Source: Paulinella micropora
Lineage: Eukaryota; Cercozoa; Imbricatea; Euglyphida; Paulinellidae
Length of the DNA: 64,000 nucleotides
NCBI GenBank assembly: GCA_019918135.1
Contig: WBZZ01002446.1
Location: 76,001-140,000, forward strand
Reading direction: 5' to 3'
Translations under genes and position numbers: made by a program
The notes under the pieces: model-generated
Databases searched by the model: none
What the model was told of the DNA's origin: nothing
The model's input: the letters and a program-made list of their open reading frames with translations, nothing else
Part shown: piece by piece, positions 29,725 through 41,003 of the stretch
Position numbering within the stretch: position 1 is the stretch's first letter
Layout of the letters: every line of letters starts with the position of its first letter

Positions 29725-30130
29725 CTCGGGATACCGCCAATCTCGGGTCACCCCCTACCTTAGGACGCCCCCCTACCATAGGATCCCAAACTACTGCCCT
29801 CTTTCTCCTACTCTTTTTTTCGGTATTGCTCTCTCTCTCTCTCTATCTCTCTCTATCTCTCTCCCTCTCTCTCTAGGTTTCTCGGGATACAAAAAGAGAA
29901 CGGTACCATAGGACCCACCCCCTACCTTAGGACCCTCCTACCATAGAAATCCAAACTACTCTCTTTTCTTTTTTATTCTCTTCTTCTCTTTATATATATA
30001 GTTCTCTTTCTCTCTCTCGCTAAGTTTTTTAGGACCCCCGACCTTGGGACACCCTTGACCTTAGGACATCCCTACCTTACGACACCCCCTACCTTAGGAC
30101 ATACCTTAGGAAATCCCTTACCATAGCATC
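28540..30130 (+). repeat. Higher-order array: C-rich minisatellite, CT repeat and a ~110-bp linker
   Basis: First about 18 units of TTAGGACACCCCCTACC (28543-28850), then at least six composite units made of a CT tract ending TCTCTCTAG, GTTTCTCGGGATACC, GATCT-GGGTCACCCCC, ACCATAGGACC and a pyrimidine-rich linker, to about 30130. This is the reverse complement of the G-rich units seen at 14330-28200. Confidence 0.9.
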
Positions 30131-30163
30131 ACAAAGCTTCCTTCCTTCGCTCTCTCTCGTTTT

Positions 30164-31200
30164 CTAACATCGCTGATCATTATTAAACCTAGAGTCAGCG
30201 ATGTTAGAAAACCTCTGCCTTGTGCATGTTATACCCCCTACCTTATGCACCCCCCCTACCTTATGCAGCATTCCGAGCTGGCTTCGAGGAATAACTATTG
30301 ACTCCCCTGCCCTACTGAGATCAAAACGGACATTTCTGACTCCTGATAATACCTTCTGTCCGTCCCATACTCTGTACAAATCGCGATGCATATCGTATCC
30401 AACTAACTTTACTAACTTACCGGGCATGGATCCTTTACCGTTTACTTTTCCTACGTGCATTACCCCCATACACCCCATTGGTCGCAATTGGTGCAATGGC
30501 GGTGCCCGTCTGAACAGTAACTGATAAGGGGACATGCCCTTATGCTGTCCTTTAGTAAAAGGCAAAATATTATATAACACAGTGGCTGTATGCTCCATTT
30601 CTGCCCAGAAGTTAGGCGGAAATCGAGCATGCTGCCTAAGTGCGCGAGCAGGCCCCCCGTCACCCCATTCATTCTCTCCGCTCTCGCGTTGCCATCTTTA
30701 TCTGCTGTGGCTGCATCTTTATCTGCTGCGGCTGCATCTTTCCATATAATATCATTATATTTCTCACTAATCTCTCTTGGGGCAGTGAACTCCTGATCGC
30801 AAACTATGACTTTAACTTTATTTTCTGTCTGTCTCTCTATGAATGCTATCGCATTATGTATACAAGATACGAACTCATTCTTGTGTCGCAAGCAAATAGA
30901 AATCTAATGCGTACCCCGAGAAATCATCCATAACCGTAAACTTATATCTTCTCCCCTCTCTGGACATTACTCTCCATGGGCCTTATGTATCGCAGTGCAA
31001 CATCTCTCCCACTCTCTCTGCTCTAGGCAAATGATTAGAAGCAAAACGAGGCAACACGCTAGCTTTAGCAATCATGCATGGCTCACACATTCTGCACTCT
31101 TCTCTCGCACTCTCTACTGTACCATCTATACCTATTAACTTAATACCTAAGAGAAATCCAACAAAAGCACAACGACTCAGAGAAGCCAAGGAGAAACACA
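30164..31200 (-). pseudogene. Ty1/copia integrase fragment
   Basis: From 31189 downwards: CRMCEPCMIAKA (the CC half of the HHCC zinc domain), LHCDTYGPWRVMSREG-type core start, VCDQEFTAPREISEKYND (second catalytic Asp), GNARAERMNG (catalytic Glu), then the C-terminal MSPYQLLFRRAPPLHQLRPMGC and GYDMHRDLYRVWDG. Frameshifts and stops split it. It stops at 30164 at the repeat array, and there is no RT downstream. The last codons run through G-rich minisatellite DNA (KVGGVHKVGG). Confidence 0.8.
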
Positions 31201-31249
31201 GGCTGAAAGTGATAGAGATGATGCAGCCGGGCTACGTTTCTGTTCGAGA

Positions 31250-32357
31250 CCGACCCGACGCAACGATCGGGATGTGCACAACACCCCTGCATGGGAAACA
31301 TACCTACTCAGTATACCTTTTCAGGTAATAAAGTTTTTTATTAAATTTTGTTCATTGACACTTATGGAAAATATATATTTATGTCTGGTGTATAAATATT
31401 TAACAGGAAGTTCTGCAGTGGAGAGCTCTTGCGTGGTCTTGGGATGCGGCTCCTATTCAAAAAGGGAAAAGTGCTATGAAGAAGTCACAGACTTCGGTAG
31501 TAGGTAGAATCATGCACTTCGATCAAGACTATCGAAATAAAAACAACAACACTGACTTTTTAGACATTCTTCCATATGGAATCAAGCCTAAGAACGCTTG
31601 GCCTTGGTGTGAGGCTACATTTACGGAAATGCATGAGAATAAAGTGTATTTGTTGTCAGTCTGTGCTGACATACCTGCTATGCTTGATATATTGTGTCAT
31701 CAGGGAGGGGGTAGCTTGGTAGGGTGCCCGTACGGATGGTGCAGTGCGGAGAAGATACCAGAACACGCGAAGAGGCTGCGCTGGGTTTTTGACCGTCAGC
31801 CAGCTGCAAGCAAAACCGCAGCGCAGTATCAACTATACGGACAAGCGGCGCAAGTCAGAGGTGAGCCTGTAATGGGATTTAAAGGTGAAAGCCCGCTTCT
31901 TACTCTAGATACAGGTGCTATTCAGCGCTGCTATGCTGATTTCGGACACTGTGCTGGGGCTGGTTGGGTGTTTCATTTTATTTTGAAGTCGTTTAAAGGA
32001 CAGAGATTTGTCAAGATCCTCCCTTTCAAGCCTACCACTTCTGCACTCAACACACCTGCAAAGAGGAGAAAGGAAGATGAAAGAAAGGCAGCCTATGAAA
32101 ACGACAAGAAGGAAAAACTTAAACAAAAGGCAACTCAACGGTTGTGGTGTATAGACACGATGCACTGGCCAGAAATGGATCAAGCTTGGCTTGATCATTG
32201 CACTCGCGTAGGACATTACACCACCGCGCTACCTCTCGCTGGGGTGGGAAATACAGGAACTCGCATGACTATGCATGAGTTGATAAAATATGGAGTGAAC
32301 TGCTACTCGCATGCACAAGGTGCTCACTCGAATCAAATTTGTTTGTTTGTGAGGTAG
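31250..32357 (+). pseudogene. CACTA/TNP2-like transposase fragment, spliced
   Basis: Exon 1 ends ...NTPAWETYLLSIPFQ at 31324; an 82-bp intron (GTAATA at 31325 to TTAACAG at 31406) joins it in phase to EVLQWRALAWSW and the long frame ending at 32357. The motif LLSVCADIPAMLDIL...GCPYGWC fits the D-x-P-A then C-x-C zinc pattern of TNP2-type (EnSpm/CACTA) transposases; a lysine-rich stretch follows. Further coding may lie at 32577-32690 after a minisatellite intron. The N-terminus is missing, so it is annotated as a fragment. Confidence 0.5.
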
Positions 32358-32510
32358 GGGGTCGCTAAGGTAGGGGGTCGCTAAGGTAGGGGGTCGCTAA
32401 GGTAGGGGGTCGCTAAGGTAGGGGGTCGCTATGGTAGGGGGTCGCTAAGGTAGGGGGTCGCTAAGGTAGGGGGTCGCTATGGTAGGGGGTCGCTAAGGTA
32501 GGGGGCTGAG
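32352..32510 (+). repeat. Minisatellite, 16-bp GGTAGGGGGTCGCTAA unit, ~10 copies
   Basis: Starts at GAG|GTAGGG right at the end of the TNP2-like frame and is followed by a pyrimidine tract with TTTTTGCTATCAG at about 32567, so it may lie inside an intron whose donor is the first minisatellite unit. Confidence 0.85.
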
Positions 32511-32576
32511 CATAATGATGATTTTCTAAGCAAAAATATTTTCTTGTGTTATTTTTGCTATCAGGTAACTACCTGC

Positions 32577-32690
32577 AGCTCAGTATGAAACGTGGGCGGC
32601 GATTGGCGAACTTTTAGGCGACATCGATCCAGACAGCAGGGACGACGGCAAGACAAGTGACATCATCACAGGGTATTATGTGACGAACTA
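32577..32690 (+). other. Possible last exon of the TNP2-like frame
   Basis: Open frame QYETWAAIGELLGDIDPDSR through IITGYYVTN to a TAG at about 32690, following CTATCAG/CTGCAG acceptors. Confidence 0.25.
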
Positions 32691-33010
32691 GTAGCAAGGG
32701 AACAAGAGGTAAGGAGATTAGTTATAGCTAACATGAGCCCCACAGATCTTCCTAGTGTTGTACATATGATAGAACATATTATTAAGAGTATGCGTACAAT
32801 ATGAAGTGTGAGAAATATTTGGTGTGTGCCAACCGAACGTGCCATGGGAGGGCAGGTGCAAAAAGTGCATTTTCGCGTAAAGCTTGATGCAAGTGTTGCT
32901 AGTGTTATTTAGAGAAACGCAGACGCTAGATCCAACGCAGGAATCTATCAGCTCGGCGATAGTTTTTTAGAAAGAATGATGGAAGTCCCTGAGCTTGTGC
33001 GCATGATTCA
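32691..33010 (+). other. Decayed non-repeat DNA
   Basis: No sustained ORF on either strand. Short protein-like pieces (SSTDLPSVVHMIEHI type) suggest remains of the same transposon. Confidence 0.2.
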
Positions 33011-33963
33011 AGTTTTGAAGTCATTGTGAGTTCCTTATCATTAAATTTTTTTATTTCATAAAGTTTAAAGTTCGATTTTTATTATTCATTATTAATTATA
33101 ATTTTCAACACTTAATCATTAAATAATTTAATATTACTATTAAATAATTTTCATCACATACTATACAATTAAATAATTTAATATTGAACGGGATGGTGGG
33201 GGTGGTAAGATGTCAAAAAGAAATTGTTGAATTATATTGATATAATTAAAAAAATACAAGTCCGTAGTAGTGATGGTAGGGGGTCGGTAGGGGGTGTCCT
33301 AAGGTAGGGGGTCGGTAGGGGGTGGTAAGGGGTCGGTAGGCCCGCGGGGGTATAGTATACAACTAAATAATTAAATATTGAAGGGGATGGTGGGGGTGGT
33401 AAGAGGTCGGTCAAAAAGAAATTGTTAAATTATATTGATATAATTAAAAAAAAAAAGGTCTGTAGTTGTGGAAGTTTTGAAGTCATTGTGAGTTCCTTAT
33501 CATTAAATTTTTTAAATCATAAAATTTAAGTTCGATTTTTTATTATTCATTATTAATAATAATTTTCAACACTTAATCATTAAATAATTTAATGTTACTA
33601 TTCAATAATTTTCATCACATACTATACAATTAAATAATTTAATATTGAAGGGGATGGTGGGGTGGTAAGATGTCAAAAAGAAATTGTTGAATTAATTTGA
33701 TATACTTAAAAAAAATACAAGTCCGTAGTAGTGATGGTAGGGGGTCGGTAGGGGGTGTCCTAAGGTAGGGGGTCGGTAGGGGGTATAGTATACAATTAAA
33801 TAATTAAATATTGAAGGGGATGGTGGGGGTGGTAAGAGATCAAATAGAAATTGTTAAATTATGTTGATTTAATTTTTTAAAAAACAAGTCCGTAGTTGTG
33901 ATGGTAGGGGGTCGGTAGGGGGTGTCCTAAGGTAGGGGGTCGGTAGGGGGTGGTCGGGGGGTC
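33011..33963 (+). repeat. AT-rich tandem duplication (~462-bp period) with minisatellite
   Basis: TTTTGAAGTCATTGTGAGTT occurs at about 33013 and 33475. Each unit contains AAATAATTTAATATT-type DNA, GGGGATGGTGGGGGTGG and GGTAGGGGGTCGG blocks; a third partial unit runs from about 33790 and ends at the copia LTR. Confidence 0.85.
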
Positions 33964-34222
33964 TTAAATATTGCTCAGTTACAGAATTGCAGTTGACAGT
34001 GAAAAGTGGTAGTATATTGGAAGTGATATGGAAAACATTATTGCCGGTCGTTACTGTAATTAACGGTAAATATAAATAATACAAATGAATATATTTCAAC
34101 TTAAATAAAATGATTTGACTTCGGACTTGAAGTAGAAATTATTTTATCTTCTACTGATGTGTAAGCTACAACTTTGAGGGATATCCGAAGAACTATTATT
34201 ATGTGAATATATGATGATAACA
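33964..34222 (-). repeat. Copia B 3' LTR (truncated)
   Basis: Begins TGTTATCATC on the minus strand right after the polypurine tract. Its far end is cut at 33964 by minisatellite DNA. Confidence 0.75.
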
Positions 34223-34349
34223 CTCCCCCCGGACAATATATCCGCTATGGAAATGCAATCATGAACATTTTCGGTGGCGGAGAGGCCAGTATGATTTAGA
34301 CATAGTTATGTGTAAATATGTTCGTGTGGGGAAAGTAGAAATTATCATA

Positions 34350-35974
34350 TAAAAAAAAAGTATCATTAGTGTGCACGAATAAATATGAGCATGACATTCA
34401 TAACTCAAAAATTTCTGACTTGTTAGGATGTACGAAGCGCATTAGCACGATATCGGATTAATTGTCCCTATAGCTTTACTCTACTGAGGATAGTAGATTA
34501 CGGACATACAAAATATCAATTCTATAAATTTGCGACTTAGTCGCTACAGTCATCAGTGAAAATTGAACGACGAAGAGCGTTGTACAAAAAAGATTAGTAA
34601 TTGCGATACGCGCGCCGTATTCGACATAGCCATTGTTTCGGAGATCTGGGTCGATGTTGCGACGGTAGACTGGCGTTTACTCTCCCAGTGCACAGGGCCG
34701 GTTAGTTCGTGTAGCTCGCCGGTTCGCGATCGCTTGGTGAATTTGCAGCTACCCAGCGTCGCGTCGGACCAGTGTGCAAGCCGGAGTCTGGAGAGGTCCA
34801 CGTTGTAGGGGTAGAATAAGCCGCGTTCCCCTTCTTGTAGGTAGCGAAAGATCCGGGTGCACAAACTATAAGCTACGCCTGGCTCATGATGTGAGTAAAC
34901 TGACATATTGTTAGTGGCAAACGATATGTCTGGACGTGTTTCATGAACATTCACCTGTTAGGGTAGGGAGTGACCATTTACGCAAGAATGCGTCTTCAGC
35001 GGCTGCGGTCGGCTCTTGGACGGTCCGGGGTTGGCACTGGGTTGGCTTGTGAGAAGCAGTGATCATCCAAGAGGCTACGAGTGTATGCACGCTGGTGAAC
35101 GAGAAGGCCAGCGGGCGTACGTTTGAATTGTATCCCACAAAAAACTTTGGCCTTTTTGTGAACTGTGAAGACTAGCTGTTCTTTCGTTAAGCCTTTGCAA
35201 AGAATGGCTACCTGTGAATGGTGTTTGTAAAAAGTAAGAACGTCATCGGTTCTCACTAAGATGATCCAAGGCATGGAAGATGGGTCTTAGTAAAACCGGG
35301 GGACAGTTCTTTTCTTTGCATTGCAAAAAGAACAAGCAAGCGTCTATGGTTGACTGTGTGTAACCTAGCTTACGTAGCTTTCGTGCTACCTTATCGTGCC
35401 ATCTACGACCTGCCCGAGGTGAACCATACAGTGCTTTGAGGACTTGCAATATGTCATCCTCCGGCTTTTCGGGGTCTCGAAAGTCCTCGAAATCGTCGGG
35501 TGGGATGGCATATACAATGTCAATCATGTCTGCCTGGCTATATGCTTGCGTGAAGTCTATGACAACAAAATCAAAGCCAAGTGCTGCAGTGAACGACAGG
35601 ACGGTAAGCATGACCATGTGGGAACATACAGGTGCTGACTTATCGTAAGGTGAGTAGTGACTGAACGGACTCATAAGGTTGCCAAACATTACAAGTCTAC
35701 TCTTGAACTTATGGTTTCCAGTTGCTTCGTCTATCTTGACAGCATCAACAAATCCAGTATGGATTGGTTTGATGTTGTCACGATAGGCGTTAGCTCTGGG
35801 AACCCAACGAAAACATCCAGCCTTGAAGAGGCATTCAATTTCTTTCTTGCGTGCTGCAACCACTTCCGGATGTTGGTGTACTTCCTTTTGTGGTTTTCGC
35901 AACGCACGTGTAAAGAAACAAAAGGGCTCCTCATATGCTTGCTCGTCATATGCGTCCTGTTGCAAATCAGCTAG
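34350..35974 (-). pseudogene. Copia B reverse transcriptase and RNase H
   Basis: From 35965 down: the RVT_2 block with FKSRLVMFGNLMSP, catalytic-Asp motif VVIDFTQAYSQADM, LYGSPRAGRRWHDK, then (after a frame break near 35270) LVRTDDVLTFY in place of the usual YVDD, then RNase H with TRPDISFATN, WSDATLGSCK, RSRTGELHEL and HWESKRQSTVATST. Frame breaks and the altered V-R-T-D-D box indicate a dead copy. Confidence 0.85.
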
Positions 35975-36050
35975 GTCTGTCTCACTGTGCTCGAGGTTGC
36001 ATGCCGCAGCGACATCAAAGAAAGAAGCAGTCTGACTATCTTGAGCTAGG

Positions 36051-36492
36051 CTAACATGATGGGTGGGGTGGGTTGCAGGTGTTTGCTTTCTCTTTCTTGG
36101 TGTTGCTATGATGTTGCTTGATGATATGTTGCCGTTGATGTCGCGTGGGGCAAGCAGTTAGCAGAGCACGAAGGGAAACCAAGTCTATGACTAGCATTTG
36201 ACCTGTTTCCACTAGAGCTGGCTGAAAAACGTAATGAGCGACGGACATTTGGACCAACCAAACCACGTAAATTGAGCTGAGAAGTAGATGGGGGTCGTCT
36301 CTGTCTGACGACAGTATGTTCTTCTTCTTCGAGCTTAGGTAGCTGTGGGGGTGGTTCAGGTGGATGTACCGGTTGGTCGTCGAGCGAGTACCCGTTATCG
36401 TCGTCGTCGTCATCATTGAGCTGAAAGGTTGGCAGACCGGGGTCGTTACCGGACTGTGTCGGGTCCGTTTTTATGTCACCTCTGCCATGCAT
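36051..36492 (-). pseudogene. Copia B linker between integrase and RT
   Basis: Minus frame rich in Asp and Pro (LNDDDDDDNG, HPPEPPPQLP) then RRSLRFSASS; typical low-complexity spacer of copia pol before RT. Joins the RT frame after frame breaks near 36000-36110. Confidence 0.5.
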
Positions 36493-36496
36493 GCAC

Positions 36497-37480
36497 TATG
36501 AGCTCACCTCGCAAGCTTCCTTTCTTCACAGACCACGAACTCTTAGACCAACAGTTCAACACTTTTGAAGCACTTTGCATGGATTTCAAGGGTCCCAAGT
36601 ATACAGTATCGCTGCAAGGCAATTACTATATACTTTTGATCCTTGAGACCAAAGGCAAATTTTCCTTCAAATTTATCTTCCTTCAAGGAAGGCACAACTT
36701 TACCTCCCATGGGTGGTCAAGGTGCTTGCATTCTTTGAACGACAGACCGGCGTGAAGATTAAGGAAGTCAGGCTAGATGATGAGTTTATATCTACTGGCC
36801 TTGTTGAACATTGCAACAACAAATGAATTATTATGAAACACACCCCACCGGGTGGGCCTCGTCTTAATTCCATTGCTGAACGCGATTTTCAAACAGGCAC
36901 GAAGCGAGCTAACGCAATCATGCTCGACGCAAAATTCCCCAACAATTTGTGGGAAGAGTGCGAAAGAGCAGAACACGCAATAAGGATGATCACCCCACAC
37001 TCATCCGGAAAATACAAAGGTCAATCTCCTTGTGAGGTCACCCTCGAAAAGAAATTCCCTTTGGATTTTTTGCGCCCAGTCGGTTGCTTAGCATTCGTTC
37101 GTATGCAAAAAGGCTTGAACAGACCAATGGCACAACCGGGATCACTTACTGGCTTCAACATTTTTCGCCGCCTTTACGGGATTTTGGTAAAAGGGACAGC
37201 AAAAATTGTTGAAGCCCGCAACGTGAAGTTCGACATATGGGAAAGAGGACATACAGTAAAAGTGTTGCAGCGACCTTGGGAGTTTGACAACCCTCCCATT
37301 CCTCAACCAAACCCTCTCCCCAACGAACTCGCCCAAACGGTCGACCAAAAGGTTCACATAATTTGGCAACGGTTTTTGGAGGGAACCGTTTCTGTCACGC
37401 TCCCTTTTTTGGGGACGGTCGTTAGGTTGCCTTCCCAAAAAAAAAACACACAGCTGAACAGAGAACCGTTCATGCTTAGC
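36497..37480 (+). pseudogene. Copia integrase fragment on the opposite strand, inside copia B
   Basis: Plus-strand frames read ALCMDFKGPKYTVS, VKIKEVRLDDEFIS (catalytic Asp), GGPRLNSIAERDFQTG (Glu), KGQSPCEVTLEKKFPLDFLR and RRLYGILVKGTAKIVEARN. This is the integrase core and C-terminal domain. The 5' HHCC part is missing. It stands where copia B should have its own integrase but in reverse, so it is either a nested fragment of another element or an inverted piece. Confidence 0.75.
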
Positions 37481-37693
37481 GAAGACTATGACTCATCTGA
37501 GTCAGCCTTTAGTAGTGACTCTGACTCGGATGTGTCTTCGACGTCCGGGAACGCCTCCATTCAGACTCTGAAACGGTGTCTTCGACATTTTCAGAAGAAT
37601 CGAGGTCCTTGTTTGCGCAACCCAACCTTCCCTCTCAAGTCACACACACACACCCTCTCTCCCTCTCTCCCTCTCTGTCTCTCTGTCTCCCTC

Positions 37694-37755
<62 letters not shown>

Positions 37756-37935
37756 GCAGAATACACTAGTCTTGCAATGCAGCGGGAACGCTTCCATTTC
37801 AGACTTGGATGTGTCTTCGACATTTTCAGAAAAATCGAGGTCCTTGTTTGCACAACCCAACCTTCCCTCTCAAGACACACACACACACTCCCTCTCTCCC
37901 TCTCTCTGTCTCTCTGTCTCCAGATTAACTTAGAA
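37481..37935 (+). repeat. Ser/Asp-rich open stretch, tandem duplication and CT repeat
   Basis: Open frame DSSESAFSSDSDSDVSSTSG, then a unit (CTTCGACATTTTCAGAA to CTCTCAAGTCACACACAC) at about 37548-37650 repeated at about 37790-37885, each followed by CA and CT microsatellite. CT ending TCTCTCGCAG at about 37760 looks like a splice acceptor. Confidence 0.6.
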
Positions 37936-38089
37936 ATATTATTGTTGGAGAAGGGGGGGGAGGGCATAGATGAAATGTCCCGATGAGGTCCCAGAACACG
38001 AAACATCCGGGGCAATGCAATACCGCTGTGCGTGGGTCTGTGTCTATAAACAATAATCAAAAATATCTAGTCCGGACACGATATCGTGT

Positions 38090-38116
38090 TCTGACAGAGA
38101 GAGAAGAGAGACACAC

Positions 38117-38158
<42 letters not shown>

Positions 38159-38160
38159 TA
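38090..38160 (+). repeat. GA microsatellite
   Basis: (GA)n between two copia-derived blocks; neighbouring 37940-38200 shows no ORF. Confidence 0.9.
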
Positions 38161-38199
38161 ACGCACACACACAACGCACAGAGGGAATCTTTGATTGTT

Positions 38200-38860
38200 C
38201 TACCTAGTGCTGCTGCTACTTGTTTCATAGCCTTGGCCATACCATGACCGCTGTCTATGTGCCTCTAATGCTGTGATGGGTTGTTTGCTAGCTTTGCGGT
38301 TGACACAGAAGTTGACCCTGACGTCTGTGTTGTTCTGTGTTTGAGTTTGTGGGAAAAAACGTCTGTTGGGGTCAAGTGGTGTGTCATCTCTTGTGTCTGA
38401 TCGATAAAGCAAGTTGGGCATCGTTCTTCCTCTAATTTTGATCAAGCAAGGTCAATGTTGATTGAGTGGTGTAGCACTATAGCTTGATTATTTTGCAAGA
38501 TTGTTGCATATCCATGCTTGTTGTCTAATATGCCAGGTGAAACCAATGAGTACGGCGTGCTATCAGAGAGTCAGGGAGATGGAAGCTGGATGCACTACCT
38601 TCTCCTGATACTGTCTCCCAGTGGAATGCCGCCTTCTTATTAATTTGTATGGTTTCGGGTGATATGCCTGACAGGTGTGCAGCGGGGCCGGTGGTCACGT
38701 GATGAATCGATGATTTTGGATGAACGATTGTTCGATTTGCTCCAGAGTCAAAAACGGTGTGAATGTTTGGTGCAGAGCCAAGCAAACATTGACTGTTGTT
38801 GTCTGTGGTTGTAGGGTTGACCACTGGTGTTTGAGATGGGTCGAAGAAGACCATCGTAAA
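38200..38860 (-). pseudogene. Copia B aspartic protease region
   Basis: Minus frame 38854-38525 has HTVFDSGANRTIVH, the D-S-G-A catalytic motif of copia protease. A second open stretch (38445-38200; NRRFFPQTQTQNNTDVRVNF) follows after a break. Confidence 0.75.
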
Positions 38861-38916
38861 CGGCTTTGATCTGGCGGTAGGGATCCTGTCTCAGACGCTC
38901 ATTGAGGTCTAATATT

Positions 38917-39240
38917 AAGTATCCGATTCTATATCTTCAACTTCCTGTGCGAAGTGGACGCGGTGTGCGTTTGGTGATCTGCCTCGCTGGTTCCGGGGAT
39001 TGTGTCCAGCTTCCCTCTCCCCAAAAGTCTTGCGCTCAATACCCGTGGCATCGCCCGTATGATTGCCCGATTCGGAGGGAAATTTACGGAAGTGGGCGTA
39101 GTCGCTCACGTTCTCGCAGCCCACGTCGCTCCGCAAGTCCGGGTCCATCACGGCACAATCCCCGGAAACAGCGAGGCAGATCACTAAACGCACACCGCGT
39201 CCACTTCGCACAGGAAGTTGAAGATATAGAATCGGATACC
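38917..39240. repeat. Inverted duplication of a gag segment (~88-bp arms)
   Basis: 38918-39006 and 39153-39240 are reverse complements with few differences (both encode AHRVHFAQEVEDIESDT on opposite strands), around a 146-bp centre. Confidence 0.85.
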
Positions 39241-39690
39241 TATGACGAAGATAAAGGCGATGAATGTGATGATGGATGGTGTGGGATGATGCGTGATGTT
39301 GACGAAGAAGAGAACGCACAAGAGTCACAAGGGGAGTCCGCTCACACGGAAACTGAGCTGGCCGAAATAAAATTTCGACTTCAGTTCGCGTCCTTCGAAC
39401 GCCTACCCGAGGACACCATGCAGGGGGCAACATTGTCACACTCTGTCCCCCCCGCAATGCCTGCTTCTCAATCAACATCAACCGCCTCAGTAAGAGTTCA
39501 TACTACAGGCCCAACGGGACAGTCACCCGTTGAGGAAGTAGCACAAACAGCTGCGGCGGCAGAACACCTTATAGGCCCTCTAGCACTACGTCCGATCCCA
39601 GTGGCTTTATGCACCCATCCACTGAATTTGATCCGCTTTACGAAGGCGAAGAACCGCTTCCACGGGTCTTCGGCGTCGTAAATCCGCATC
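39000..39690 (+). pseudogene. Copia gag C-terminal region, plus strand
   Basis: Plus frame reads KSCAQYPWHRPYDCPIRREI (zinc-knuckle region, also found on copia B), then GRSRSRSRSPRRSASPG, the AHRVHFAQEVEDIESDT block and an acidic stretch. Near 39600 the frame shifts into the following MYND frame. Confidence 0.6.
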
Positions 39691-40520
39691 AATATTTCAT
39701 CAACACTCCGGGTAATAGACCTGCGGACATACCATGGGAAAGCTTAACTAGAGCTCAACAATTGGACGAAAACGACTTCCAAACGAAGTTAAACGTTTTC
39801 ATTTATATTCAAAAGCTCTATAGGCAATTTGGGGAACCACAAGGGTATCCAGTGCCACCTCTCCACTGGCATCCAATGTGAAGAGTTGATGCACCGAAAT
39901 CCTATTGCTTCCCACGGAAAGATCCGTGGTATCCCAACGGAAAGTTTATAAGTTTAAAACCCAAACTTGAGTGGCTCACAGAGGAGATGATCACACCACT
40001 CAACCGCTCAGGAAAACCCATACCAGGCGACCCCTGGCACAGACCAAAAACAAGATGTGGAAAGTAACTTCCAGCAACACTTCGCTCACCCGAAGTGTTA
40101 CTTGAAACATCAGACTCCCATCCTGTTTTCCCTGACGCACCCGCTTTTTGGGCTGGCGATGTTCACTTTGCATTCAACCATGCTAAGTTAGTTGAAATGG
40201 ACTACTGGTCCTGCCGGTTACTTTGGAACATCTTACCAGCTGGTTGGCAAAGCAAGCCCAATATGTGCAATGAATGCGTTCTATATCACGATAATGGCAT
40301 GATACCTATTGATTTACCCTCATCTCCACCTCGCCCCCCAACCTTCTGCGAACACTGCGACAGACAGCACAAACAAGAACATAACTGTCTAGCTGCAGTG
40401 GCTGTCAATGGTAAAATACTGCAGTCTTTCTTGTCAAAAGAATGATTTGGCAGCACATTACCGATTCTGCCTATTCGCGCGCACGCCCGCGAACGCTCAC
40501 CTAAAGACACAGACAGCAAA
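39609..40520 (+). pseudogene. Frame with a MYND zinc finger, broken
   Basis: One frame with two internal stops reads MHPSTEFDPLYEGEEPLPRV and later PAFWAGDVHFAFNHAKLVEM. It ends in FCEHCDRQHKQEHNC (40342-40388). After a one-base shift the next frame gives KYCSLSCQKNDLAAHYRFC (about 40413-40470). Together these fit the MYND consensus C-x2-C...C...Y-C-S-x2-C-Q...H-x3-C. MYND fingers bind proline-rich peptides in regulatory proteins. Whether it is part of a copia gag lineage or a captured host gene is unknown. Confidence 0.6.
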
Positions 40521-40617
40521 AAATGTACGGCCTAGTTGCGGGATAGGCAGTGTTAACTACCGATTCGCTCTGTTCGCCTATCAACGCTTGATGCGTTACG
40601 AAATTATTCACACTGGG

Positions 40618-40935
40618 GAACAATCTGGGACAGGGGTATGAGAGGCGGGGTATGGGACAGGGGTATGGAACAGGGGTATGAGATAGGGGTATGGGACAGG
40701 GGTATGAGAAACGGGGTATGGGACAGGGGTATACGTAGAGAGGCGGGTTATGAGACATGGGTATGGGACAGGGGTATGAGAAACGGGGTATGGGACAGGT
40801 GTATGGGACAGGGGTATACGTAGAGAGGCGGGGTATGAGACAGGGGTATGGGACAGGGGTATGAGACAGGGGTATGAGAGAGGCGGGGTATGGGACAAGG
40901 GTATGAGACAAGCGGTATGGGACAGGGGTATGAGA
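40618..40935 (+). repeat. Minisatellite, GGTATGGGACAGG / GGTATGAGACAGG unit
   Basis: About 24 copies of a 13-bp unit with longer variants (GTACGTAGAGAGGCGGG type). It interrupts copia B gag; the same family recurs at 51040-51720, 52405-52490 and 52788-52850. Confidence 0.9.
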
Positions 40936-41003
40936 CAAGCGGCTGCGAGAACGTGAGCGACTACGCCCACTTCCGTAAATTTCCCTCCGAATTGGGCAAT
41001 CAT
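40936..41003 (-). pseudogene. Copia B gag piece left of the copia A insertion
   Basis: Minus strand reads on from 49323 across the insertion: ATGATTGCCCAATTCGG, aligned with the uninterrupted copy at 39060-39120. Contains the ATCAT target duplication (40999-41003). Confidence 0.75.
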
